DNA from: Symsagittifera roscoffensis
Taxonomy: Eukaryota > Xenacoelomorpha > Acoela > Convolutidae
Reading direction: 5' to 3'
Assembly: GCF_963678635.1 (NCBI RefSeq)
Contig: NC_087062.1
Location: forward strand, 30,094,833-30,158,832
DNA length: 64,000 nucleotides
Below, piece after piece: positions 22,012-31,918 of the stretch. The notes beneath the pieces are model-generated. The model made no database searches and was not told where the DNA came from. It worked only from the letters and a program-made list of their open reading frames with translations. The position numbers and the translations under genes are program-made. The stretch's first letter is position 1. Every line of letters begins with the position of its first letter.

Positions 22012-23311
22012 ATGCCTAATTCTTCTAAAGCTAAAACCAATCTCGCATGTCATCTGTGTGATGCGGTTCTGGGCTCTGCTAAAAACCTACGACGTCATAA
22101 GAAGACAGTCCACAACCTTCATGCGCCGATTGCAGCCGTCAGAGTCAAATGCGATGACTGCCTTGAGGAGTTCAGTTCGGTGGCTGAAACTATTCAGCAC
22201 ATTGAAATCGATCACGGTAGATCAGGAAACAAGCACTGTGCAATTTGCAGAACAGTGTTTATGAGCTTGCAAAAATATCAGAGTCACATGAACAACCGCC
22301 ATGGACTTCCAGTCTGGGATTCGGATGCTGGCTCTACTTCAACCGGTGGTGGTGGTGGTGGTGGTGGTGGTGGTGGTGGTGGTGGTAGCAATGAGACTAT
22401 CGCAATCGAAGGTTCATCAACAACGCGGCGAGTACCTCAAAGCACTCGGTCAATTTTGACTGAGAGTCAAACCGCTTTCAATGGCAATTTGAAGAAATAT
22501 CAACTAAATTTCGACGAGAATGAAATCGACCTGCTCGATTTCATGATGCGAAACAAAGAAGTCATTGATGACTTCATATTCGAGCACTCGCAAAACGGAT
22601 CAATTAAGGTGCAATTCTCAGTTGAAGTGAGCTTGATGAAACACCCTACCGTGGAAAACGAAGAAGAACCCAATGTTGAGAAAATCACACTTTCCTTGAA
22701 CACCGAGATGGTACGTGTCAACTATGGTGGTCTGGAACAGGGGCAGTACATTGAGATGATTGAACATATGCTCAACTCCATCAACTGCTTCGCTTCTCAT
22801 GGAAGTGGGTGGATAATTGAAAGAATTTCAAAAGTTACTATCAATTTCGCTAAACTGTCTCCAATGCGCGCAGGAAGCTACTTGCCGCTACCCCTTGGTC
22901 TCAAAAAACAGAGTTCAACCTTGTAAATATAGAAACAAAGACGAACGATAAATGCTTTCTGTATTGCTTCATTGCAGCCTATCACCTCAAACATGGTCCA
23001 CCTCTATACGCATATTCTCAGGCATACCGAAAGAAGACCAAATGTGCAACGTATAAAGAAGAAGACAGCGAGGACGAAGACAGCGATGATGATGAAGTAA
23101 AAGGAGAGTCTGATAGGGATGTTGTCGTCGTTGCCGTCAACGACAATCAAGATGAAGGGAACGCGGAGGAACCCCCACAAAGGCAACCAGATGCAAGACA
23201 GCGAGAGATGAAACAGATAGTGAAGATTCGAGGAGATTTTGAGATGCCACTGAGCATTCTGGAAATAGGAAGATTTGAAAGATTGAACAATGTTCAAATC
23301 AACGTATTTCG
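22012..23311 (+). pseudogene. Zinc-finger N-terminal exon of the polymerase gene, right arm
   Basis: Mirror copy of 16561-17848, starting at the ATG at 22012 (MPNSSKAK). The same three C2H2 fingers are present, but the glycine run is 14 codons (GGT repeat) against 10 in the left arm. The frame breaks after KKQ at about 22911 by a one-base loss (left arm has 'cagaacttc', right arm 'cagagttc'), then continues in another frame through the acidic stretch to VKIRGDFEMPLSILEIGRFER and the donor at 23311. Thus the right arm keeps the exon end that the left arm has lost, and vice versa. Confidence 0.82.
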
Positions 23312-23436
23312 GTAAGTTTATTTGACATTTCAAATTTCTTCCAGAAATTTTTTCTATTAGAAAAAAAAATCAACCATGAGCTAGATGTTTATTCCATTTC
23401 AGATAACGTTAACTTTTTTTTCTTCTCTTATTTAAG
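23312..23436 (+). other. Intron 1, right-arm polymerase gene (125 bp), damaged acceptor
   Basis: Donor GTAAGTTT as in the left arm. At the acceptor the left arm reads TTATTTAG|GTACC but the right arm reads TTATTTAAGTACC. The G-to-A change moves the first usable AG by one base, so splicing there would drop one base and shift the frame. Confidence 0.75.
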
Positions 23437-26013
23437 TACCAGTCAGAAGAGCTGATACCAATCCGGATTTCAAAAGAGCTAAATTGTACATTTGTGATGG
23501 ACTTGCTGCTTCTTTCCGACGGTTCTGCATATCACAATGTGCTAATCAACGACCTGACAAAGCTGGTCAATTTTATTCGCAAAAGAGCACCACGCGACAG
23601 AAATGAAATTTGCCGAAATTGCTTCCACACTTGCACTTCCAACGACATTCTACGTCGACATCAAGAAATTTGCTATCGACAAGATGGCATTGAAATCACG
23701 ATGCCCGGGCCCGACAACGATCGACATGTGTTTAAAAACTTTGGTGCACAATCGTTTGTACCACGTATAGTATACTTCGACTTGGAGTCATTAATTTTAC
23801 CCGTAGCTGGCCCAGAGCCTGACAACGAAAAATCGAACACTCACCTTATCGAAAAACACCAGAACTGTGGGTATGCATTCGCAGCTGTAGAATTTGGAAA
23901 CCCCGAGGTGGTCAAGTTCGAGTTGAAAAGGGGACCTGACAGTATCGAACATCTGTTACTGAGCTTGGAAACGCTTGCAAAGGAAATTTTTATTGAAAAA
24001 AGAAGACATTACGCGTTCACGGGGCAGAGAGAAACAAGAAAAGAAGATACATCCGAGTGCTGGATATGCGAATTGCCTTTTGCATGGGATGAGGAAAAGG
24101 TATTAGACCACTGTCACCATACCAACAAGTTTCTCGGGTCGGCACATAATACATGCAACATCAACCGCAAGACAACTAATTTCATTCCTGTAGTTGCCCA
24201 CAATTTAGCAAACTATGACCTACATTGTATCATTCGAGCATTGAATAAAAGCAACCCACACAATGTCTTCTCTGCCATACCGAGCACCGAAGAAAAATTC
24301 ATCTCAATAACCATATCGGTATGGATCAAAACGTTCTACGATAAAAGTGGAAAAATTAGAAATGTGTATGAGAATCTGAGATTTATCAACTCCTACAAGT
24401 TCATGCAATCTTCCTTATCAACACTCGTTAATAATTTGCCACCTGATAATTTCAGTCTATTGGAAAATTTCTTCAAAGCAAAAGGACATTCAATGGAGAA
24501 AATCAGTCTTTTGAAACGAAAAGGGTTCTACCCCTACAGCTACATTGATAGCTTCAAGAAATTCAATGAACCGCGATTACCCGCCCGAAGACTGTGGACG
24601 AAGAGCCTAGCCGGCGGTGAGATCAGTGTAGATCGATCAGAGTTCAACCATGCAATCATGGTATTCACTAAATTCGGCTGTAATTCAATTGGTGACTACC
24701 ACGACCTGTACCTCTCTACCGATGTGCTGTTACTTGCTTCTGTGTTCGAAGCTTTTCGATCCGTGTGCTATGAAACATATGGAGTCGATTGCGCGCACTA
24801 TTATACCGCAAGTAACTTGGCGGGGGATGTGTTCCTTAAAATCTGCCGAGCAGATCTTCAATTGCTAACCGAGCGCGACCACCTTCACTTTGTAGAGGGT
24901 ATGATTCGTGGTGGAATGTCGTCTGTATATGCCCGAAAATACTGGAAAGCCAAAAACTAGTATCTTGACGACCATGATAAAAATGAGGAAAATTCGTTCA
25001 TCGTAAACATCGACGCAATTAATCTCTACGGAGGTATCATGCAAAATTACTCGTTGCCCTTAAACGATTTCAAATGGGTGGACGACTCGGTGGATATACC
25101 TAAACTACTACTGACGGAAGAGGATAGTGAGTGGGGTTACCTAGCGGAGGTAGATATCGAGTTCCCCGACGAGCTCCATGACTACTTCAAAGACTATCCT
25201 CCCGCGCCATCAAAAGAAATTGTACAGATAACTGACTTGAGTACCGATCAAGTGGAAATGATGGGAAAATTAGGTATCACCAGTCTACCCAAAGTGCCTA
25301 AGCTTATACAGTCTCTACAAAAAAAGTCAGGATATTTTTGCATTATCTGACCATTCAGCTTTACATACAATTAGGTGTGAAGGTGACTCACCTTCATAGA
25401 GTGCTGCAATTTCGACAGTGTAAATGGATGGCCCCTTTTGTACAGATGAACACTGAGCTAAGAAAGAAGGCTAGGAACATTTTTGAGGAAAAATTTTATA
25501 AGCTCATAATAAACTCATCTTTCGGCAAGACGATGGAAAGTAAACGAAACAAAACAAAAATGAGTATAGTGCGTAACGAAACCGAGCTACCGCAAAAGTT
25601 GTGCCAGAGCTCATTGAAGTCATTCCAAATCATACACGAAGACCTTGCTACAATAACATTCAATCCGAGCTCAATCCAGTGGGATAAGCCAACGAGCGTT
25701 GGCGCAGTAATATTAGACATTGCAAAAAAATACATGTTCGAAACCCACTACGTGCAAATGAAGCCAAACTTTAATCTCGAGCTATTATACTCCGATACTG
25801 ATAGCTTTATTTATATGATAAAATGTGACGATATATACGAGGAACTAAAAGAAATGGGACATTTGTTTGACTTCTCGAACTATCCCAAACAATCACCACT
25901 GTATAATGAAACCCACAAGAAACAGGTGCTAATGTTCAAGGACGAGATGGGTGGAGACTTGATAGAAGAATTTGTAGCACTCAAACCGAAATTATATTCT
26001 CTTAAACTCAAAA
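23437..26013 (+). pseudogene. Protein-primed-type family-B DNA polymerase, main exon, right arm
   Basis: Mirror of 13872-16437. 23494-24960 is open with exo I YFDLESL, the CWICELPF...DHCHHTNKF module, exo II HNLANYDLHCI and exo III YHDLYLSTDVLLL. It ends in a TAG at 24958-24960 where the left arm has a sense codon. After this the same frame continues with motif A (DAINLYGGIMQ), then a one-base loss near 25340. 25338-26024 then reads HRVLQFRQCKW, motif B KLIINSSFGKTMES, motif C YSDTDSFIYMI and the KPKLYSL box. The region between motifs A and B is where protein-primed enzymes carry their terminal-protein-interacting segment. All catalytic boxes are recognisable but the reading frame is broken. 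Confidence 0.88.
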
Positions 26014-26121
26014 GTAAGTGGTAAAAGTTAATCAAATTCCAAAAACCCAATGACAGAAAAAATAATTAAATTGGTTGGCACCCTTAATACCTTTCACAAT
26101 TTCTGTTTTTTTTTGTTTTAG
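26014..26121 (+). other. Intron 2, right-arm polymerase gene (108 bp)
   Basis: GTAAGTGG donor after LKLK; T-rich tract and TTTTAG acceptor before ATAGGAGCAAC. The phase joins to NRSNKVSAKG. Retention would give a stop (TAA) two codons downstream. Confidence 0.78.
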
Positions 26122-26693
26122 ATAGGAGCAACAAAGTCTCAGCGAAAGGAATCTCTTGGTATGCACAAAAACAACTGACACATGATCGCTTTAAGGACGC
26201 CCTATTCAACCACAGAAAATTTCGAGTTAAAAACACGAGTATCAGATCAAAAAAACACGAGCTACAAACTGTCAACATAAATAAATTAGCGTTAACAGCT
26301 TTGGACACAAAGAGATTCCTCCTCGGTGACCTGGTAACCTGTTTACCTTTTGGTCACTTTTTGACCCGCGAAGATGAATTTAATAACCAAATTTTACTCG
26401 ACGACTGGGATGGTAGTTTAGAAAATAAACCTTATTCTTCTTCGAACACCATTTTTGATAACTTTAATAAACAGCCATTTCAAAGGGAAATAAATATTGA
26501 TGACTCGGACTGGTCACCGCCAGACCCGGGACTGTATAACAGAAGGAAATACACAAAGAAAGAATTGCGTGAAGATTTGGCTGACAGTTCTAAAACTGTA
26601 GATAAACCTTACCCAAACAATCTTACATTGCGTTCGAGGCTCAAGAAGAACGTGACAATACTATGGCGGCTGACGGAAATAGCAGTGAATTAG
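26122..26693 (+). pseudogene. PolB exon 3, right arm (C-terminal end)
   Basis: Mirror of 13192-13763, with the same SAKGISWYAQKQLTHD and DTKRFLLGDLVTCLPFGH motifs and the same stop at 26693. It is preserved in frame in both arms. Confidence 0.75.
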
Positions 26694-27270
26694 ATAATAC
26701 CAGTTCGGAGAGTGCAAATAACTCTCCAGTAATTGCCAAGAAAAGTTAAAGGGTTTTAAACCGCTCCCAATTAGACAATGATTATTTAACTAAAATAACT
26801 TTTTACTTTTGCATTACCCCACTCTGATTAATATTTTGCTTGTAATATTTGTAAAGCTTAATTTGCAAAAAAAAACCATACCCAAATTTATATTTCAATT
26901 GTAAAATAAGCTCAATTTATTTTGCATACTTACCACAATCAGTAATAGACAATTTGTTTCTAAAATTTTTCCGGTCTAATTTGAGCAAATACCACTTGTC
27001 TTTGTTTCCAATTAAGTTCTACTCGCCGCTATAAATTCAATAAACAAACGCAACGGGAGAAATTTGATTTAGCCAAGCAGAGTAATTTCAAACACCAAAA
27101 TAGAATTCGAAGCTGGAACGAAATGTTCCAGCAAAACTAAAGGGAAATGTTAGCGGTCAATGACGGCGTCAAAATATCATGCATACTGAAGGAATGAAAG
27201 AAGGAAAAGAAACTTGAATTTAAAAAGACTGAGAAAATGAATGTAAAAAATTAAGGATCCTACTTTAATT
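26694..27270. other. Right-arm 3' flank of the polymerase gene
   Basis: Noncoding mirror of 12612-13191. It contains the overlapping frame 26662-26748 (start ATGGCGGCTGAC) with a Ser/Asn-rich product of about 29 residues, possibly the displaced C-terminus. Confidence 0.5.
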
Positions 27271-27497
27271 ATCCGCCAGGGATCTAGAAATTTGCTACAT
27301 GGGTATATGACTCTTAGTAAAATCCTCAGGGGGGAGGCTACCCAAAAATTTGGATCCTCAAGTGAGGATCTTGTAATCCATCAGCAAAATGCCGGCTGAC
27401 TACAAGATAATTTTGGACCCCTTAGGTGTCGGATCTTAGGCGCCCACGTCTTATTTTAGGTGATTTTGCCCCCCCCCCCCCTAAGGATCCCTGGCGG
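27271..27497. repeat. Subterminal nested inverted repeats (right end)
   Basis: Mirror of 12385-12611: CCGCCAGGGATC near 27272, the GATCCTCA/TGAGGATC hairpin near 27355, a C run at about 27469-27481, and GATCCCTGGCGG near 27487. Confidence 0.7.
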
Positions 27498-27511
27498 CTC
27501 CTTATACTACT

Positions 27512-27517
27512 TTGGGT
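27512..27517. repeat. Target-site duplication TTGGGT, right
   Basis: Directly follows the terminal ATACTACT of the element and matches 12365-12370. Confidence 0.88.
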
Positions 27518-27690
27518 AATTGTAATGTGGTTCGAATCATGACTGAAAGGGCTTTCGTAAGGTATTTTACTCAATCCAGTCCGATGATTATTTGTGGTAC
27601 CTGATTTTGCGAGCAAAACGAAAAGAAAAAAAATTTAAAAACACACCGGAGAACAAAGTTCCTCCCCATTTTCAATGGTCGGAATAAAAA
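27518..27690. repeat. Dispersed repeat, right half of the interrupted copy
   Basis: Contains 'gttcgaatcatgactgaaa', 'gatgattatttgtggtacctgattttgcg' and 'aaaacacaccggagaacaaagttcctccccattttcaatggtcgga'. Closely similar sentences occur at 29090-29240, 52070-52210 and 56090-56260. Confidence 0.8.
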
Positions 27691-28984
27691 CAAAAGTCCA
27701 AAAAAAGAAAAATATTATAGCCGTGTCATAATTAACCCAAGTTCTGATCCGCATAGAAAAAGCTCTGTACGTTTTAGTTCCAAACGTTGAAAAGATTCGA
27801 ATTTCATTAAAAATTATCATGAAATGCTCAATTAGTCAACTATGCGAGAGGACACTGTTAATGAAACAACCGAAAACAATTTTAGGGCTGACCGAAAAAG
27901 CGATCAAAAGCAAATAAAATTTATTACTACCTATAAATAAGTGTCAGTTTGTCAAACTAAAAGCTCAGTCTATTTTTTTTCAATGAGTTCTCAAAGCAAT
28001 AGAAAATTAGGTCAGGTCCTTTAAAACATTTAGCAGATTCTTATATGCATTTTCACTTATGAGCTCATCAAAATTGTTATTGCGTTCAATGTCCTTAAGA
28101 TAAAAATGTAGAAATAATTGAGCCAGGAAGAACCTCACTGAACCCTTTAAACTAAGATGAGCAATAAACGAAACGAAAAGATATATTGAACGTACTAAAA
28201 TTTTTGTCGGGCAAAGATCATCAAATACAGACTTGGTATTCATACTGATGGAATTTTTTGAAACTCAAAGTCTCAGATGAATCCCGGTTGAGTTTTGTAA
28301 AAAAAAATCAGACCATAAGTGTTTTCAGAGGAGAGGCATGTACACTCTGCTTCCAATTAGTTTGAAATCTTACTTAGCCGTAAGTGGCTTATAATTTTTT
28401 TGGCTATGCGTTTATAGCAATGACATCATATTGAAAGCGGTTTTATGGTACCGATTTTTAAAATATTTTCTACTTCACGAATACCAGTTTAAGTATTCTT
28501 TTTCAAGTGATATTGTTGTACGACAGTGGTATATGTTGGTGACAATCAGGGGGGAGTGCCTTGTGACCCCCATGTATTAACATGGTCACCACGATATTGA
28601 TTAAGATAGGGAATAGGATTTCCCATTCATAAGGATATGTCATAGGTTTTGCCATGTTTTAAGATACGAAGTTTGAGATGGTAAGTTTCATATGGAGTTG
28701 TTCGGCGCCCGAATATGCCATGTATTAAGATAGGATATATATTTCCCCATGTACATATTTCTTAAGCGCTTCTTGTCTAACTATGGTATATTTTGTGTAG
28801 AGTGTAAAATCAGACAAAAATTGCATAAAAATTGTCTTCGTGGTAAAAAAAATGAATACATTATGCGGTTTTTGCATTAAAAAAACCTTAATTCGAAAAC
28901 TAGTTTTTTAAACTAGAATTTTTAATTGGTTTTATGATAGAACAATGAACCCGTTTTTGCGATTTTTGTATAAAAAAGTCTTGT
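27691..28984. other. Unassigned spacer
   Basis: AT-rich, no credible gene. Contains a few imperfect hairpins around 28500-28760 ('tgtattaacatggtcacc', 'ccatgttttaagata...ccatgtattaagata'), which look like a short internal repeat. Confidence 0.4.
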
Positions 28985-29250
28985 TTTAAAAACTAGTTTT
29001 TATATGATCTACTCGCTCTTTTCACTTGCTCGGAATTAGACTAACTCTCAAAATTCAGACCGTTTTTTTTACTGGGAATTTTTTTTACTGTTGCTCGAAT
29101 CACGATTGAAATGAGTTGAAAAAGGATACATCTTTCGGCTTATTCTGATGATAATTTGTGGTAACTGATTTTGCGTAGACAAAAAAATTAAAACACACCC
29201 GAAGACAAAGTTTCTCACCATTTCAATGGTCGGAACAGCAAGTCAACCAA
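28985..29250. repeat. Dispersed repeat, second copy
   Basis: About 265 bases with the family's landmarks in order: 'ctcggaattagactaactctcaaaattcaga', 'ctcgaatcacgattgaaatga', 'tgatgataatttgtggtaactgattttgcgt', 'aaaacacacccgaagacaaagtttctcaccatttcaatggtcggaaca'. No coding potential. Confidence 0.8.
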
Positions 29251-29917
29251 TAAAAATTCGGATGGTATTTTATAACATCACATAAAGAAAAGATAAAAAC
29301 GCCAATTGCCTTTAAAGAAAAATTTTCGAAAACTTCTTAACCTAATTCTTTTTTTAAATCAGTGTGGTTGCAAAAATTTTTGCGATTCGCACAGTAACCG
29401 GCTCATCCCTGTTAAATGTGGTTAAAAATAGAAATAACGTGCTTGTGTTGTTAGAACTTTCTGTGCTATTTGCAGTAAAGGTTATCAAGATGAACCAGTT
29501 ACTGTAGAAACTGCAAATCAAAACTATGATTTTCGCAATTGATCGCATGAAAAATTAATTGGTTTACTGAAAGGTAACTTTTTTAAGAAAAACCAAATTC
29601 TAAATTATTTGGTGCTTCACGTGGAGCAGTTTCTATGCAAGCATTCCCAATCTAATTTTATGCGAACGACAATGGCTCACTAATTGTGTTGCGAACTTAA
29701 ACACAGTTTCAGGGTTTAAATTGCTAAAACTGGCCCTTTTCGAATCAGTGTTGCTGCCCATATACCACGTTTTCAGAACTAGATTTTTTAACAGTTTTTT
29801 TTTGCTTTTTGCTACGAGAACAACATTTAGGGTTCGATTCTTATTGCCGCAGTGAAAAAGTTTTTCGTTGTTTGCCAAGATTTTCTTTGATTTGCAAAAA
29901 AAAGATCCATGTGAACG

Positions 29918-29934
29918 ACCCCCCCCCCCCCCCA
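29918..29934. repeat. Poly-C tract beside the LTR element
   Basis: A run of about 17 C, roughly 65 bases outside the left LTR end. Simple-sequence tract; no function inferred. Confidence 0.8.
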
Positions 29935-29999
29935 CAATCTACCAAGGGAAATACTTTTCCCCTAAAACAAGTAAGGAGGAGTTAGTGGGTATGTTGAGT

Positions 30000-31918
30000 T
30001 GGGCAATTTTTATTTACTGATTCTTTTAATTTGTATAGTGCGTCTAGACTACTGACTTCTGATTCGGAGAATGCATTTCTATTTTTTGAAAATATTTTTC
30101 GTGTTATCTGTCTTTGCTTATTTATAATTTTTCTTTTTAGTGTTGGTCGTTTTGTTCGAATGTATCCAACTGTTTGTGTATGCGGGGTTATTACAAGATC
30201 ATATTTTTGGTTGTCTACTTCACAATTGTGTAATACGATTCTTTGTTTATTTCCTAAATTTTTTAATGACATAAGGTTTAGGATGAAGGATGCAAGAAGT
30301 TATTAGTGATTTTAATTTTCCGAGACTGTTAGTCCTTACGATTTTTTGGTTAGCTTAACCTGGGTCTTTTTGTTCAGGGTTGGAGAGAAAAGTATATCGA
30401 TTCCGGAGAATGACTCTTACTTTCTCGTGGCTAGTCTAAGTTAAGGTGTTAACTTACTTAATCTTACTTAGGGGTAGTGATTGTGTTCAAGGGTTGGAGA
30501 ATAGTAAATCAATCCACAAGGTTCAAGTATAATTAGAACGCAAGTAGTTCGTTAGATACTATTTTAAATTTACTAAGTTTAAGATTCCTCGGTCAAGTAA
30601 GAGGAGGGATCAAGTGAAGGATGAATAACCGAAGTTCTTCACTAGTTAGCCTAATTTGAATGGTTAGCGTGATTAACAAATTTCTATTAGTCCTGGGTCT
30701 TTTAAAAAAGGTTGGGTAGTGAATCGACGTTTGAGGTCGTTAGACACTTGATAAGTGGGTGGGGGAGAACAAAATTGTTCTTTTTGATCCAAGGATAAGC
30801 CTTGATGATCAGAATTTAAAATTTATAAGATACAAAATTGATTTAGATCCAAGGAAAGCCTTGAAGATCTGGTTTAAGAGTAAATAAAATTAAGTTTAAA
30901 TTAATTTAAATTTATTTGGTAAAAGGTTTTAGTTTTTGATGATATTAGTTGATTTAGGATTACTGTTATGTTTATGTGATGAAGCTGGAACAACAGGATG
31001 ATTTATATATACTAACAATTTTTTGTCATGCTACTAATTTTTATTTTTGTTTTCAATAAATATTTTTTCAAATATATTTTATATATTACTGCAGAATTGG
31101 AAGGAACGATTTGAGATCTTTTTATCAATCGTTATTGTACAATAGTAATTTTATCTAGCGCCTGAAATAATCATTGAAGATTTCCTTCAAGAATTTTATG
31201 TTTGCAAATAAAAATCTAAATTCATTGCTAGTAAGATTCTAAATATAAAATGGCTTTTGCCGTACGACCATGAAACTAAATGGTAAGTTTCTATGTAGTC
31301 GTATGTCGTATCTTGTCCGAGGTCTTTTTCCAATACCGGGTAGTTCTCGTATTATGCGGAATAGCGGCTCTGATCTATTGAGTCGTAGAGACATTTCAAT
31401 TAAGTTATTGTCGTGTAACATTTTGAAAATGTTTTGACTATTTTCTAATCTATTTTTGGTTAATTATCAGCTATTAAGGTCTTTATTCGAGACTTATGGT
31501 CGCACCAGATGAGTTAGGTCCTGATGATTAACTCAAAGAGTAATTTCGGATAGGGTACACCGTCTGCTCGTCACGCTATCTTATTTTCGGCCGGATAGAC
31601 TCGGGCAACTTCTTAGTCTAATACCGATCCTAATCTTACTCTTATATCTACTAGTCTCAGGGTGTTTAACTAGTCTCTGCTGGGCTCAATAGATCTAGAG
31701 TATACTGGCTTATTTCGATTGCTGAAGTTCTCTTGGAGAGGTAACTAATTTCTAAGTTAAATTCAAATCTTTCTGGTGCTGAATTTACAAGTAATTTTAG
31801 CACTTACAAATAAGTGGGTTGTTAGTTAGATGGAATATGATTGGTCAATATTAAAAAATTTATAGTGATAAAATATCTAATTTATCCAATAACAAAATGT
31901 AGTTTAGATCAAGTTCCA
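30000..31918 (-). repeat. 3' LTR
   Basis: Direct repeat of 49433-51336. On the plus strand it begins TGGGCAATTTTTATTTAC and ends GATCAAGTTCCA(CT), giving TG...CA termini. Compared with the other LTR it has an extra ~24-base segment near 30735-30760 and lacks a short insert near 50662. It includes the start of a short basic ORF (30272 to 29982, minus) that runs out into the flank. Confidence 0.9.

Larger units (their letters stand above)
12371..27511. mobile_element. Palindromic Polinton/Maverick-type element (polymerase-only)
   Basis: 15,141 bp that reads almost the same on both strands. The termini are AGTAGTAT... and ...ATACTACT, flanked by TTGGGT on both sides. Polintons are self-synthesising DNA transposons with 6-bp target duplications, AG/CT ends, terminal inverted repeats and a protein-primed family-B DNA polymerase. 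Here the 'terminal inverted repeat' is the whole arm. Both arms encode the same outward-facing zinc-finger/PolB gene. I find no integrase, packaging ATPase, adenain-type protease or capsid gene. The arms meet near 19921 with a loop of about 30 bases. Arms differ by scattered substitutions, small indels and a different glycine-codon repeat number. Alternative: an adintovirus-like or linear-plasmid-like provirus; the target duplication favours integrase-mediated insertion. Confidence 0.87.
19922..27511. repeat. Right arm of the 15.1-kb palindrome
   Basis: Mirror of the left arm. About two dozen residue differences separate the two copies of the exonuclease-region protein over roughly 490 residues, so the arms are not being kept identical now. 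Confidence 0.95.

Noticed and set aside
12371-27511. Two independent Polinton insertions in opposite orientation
   Set aside because: There is a single pair of outer termini with one matching TTGGGT duplication, and the centre has no AG/CT ends or second target duplication.
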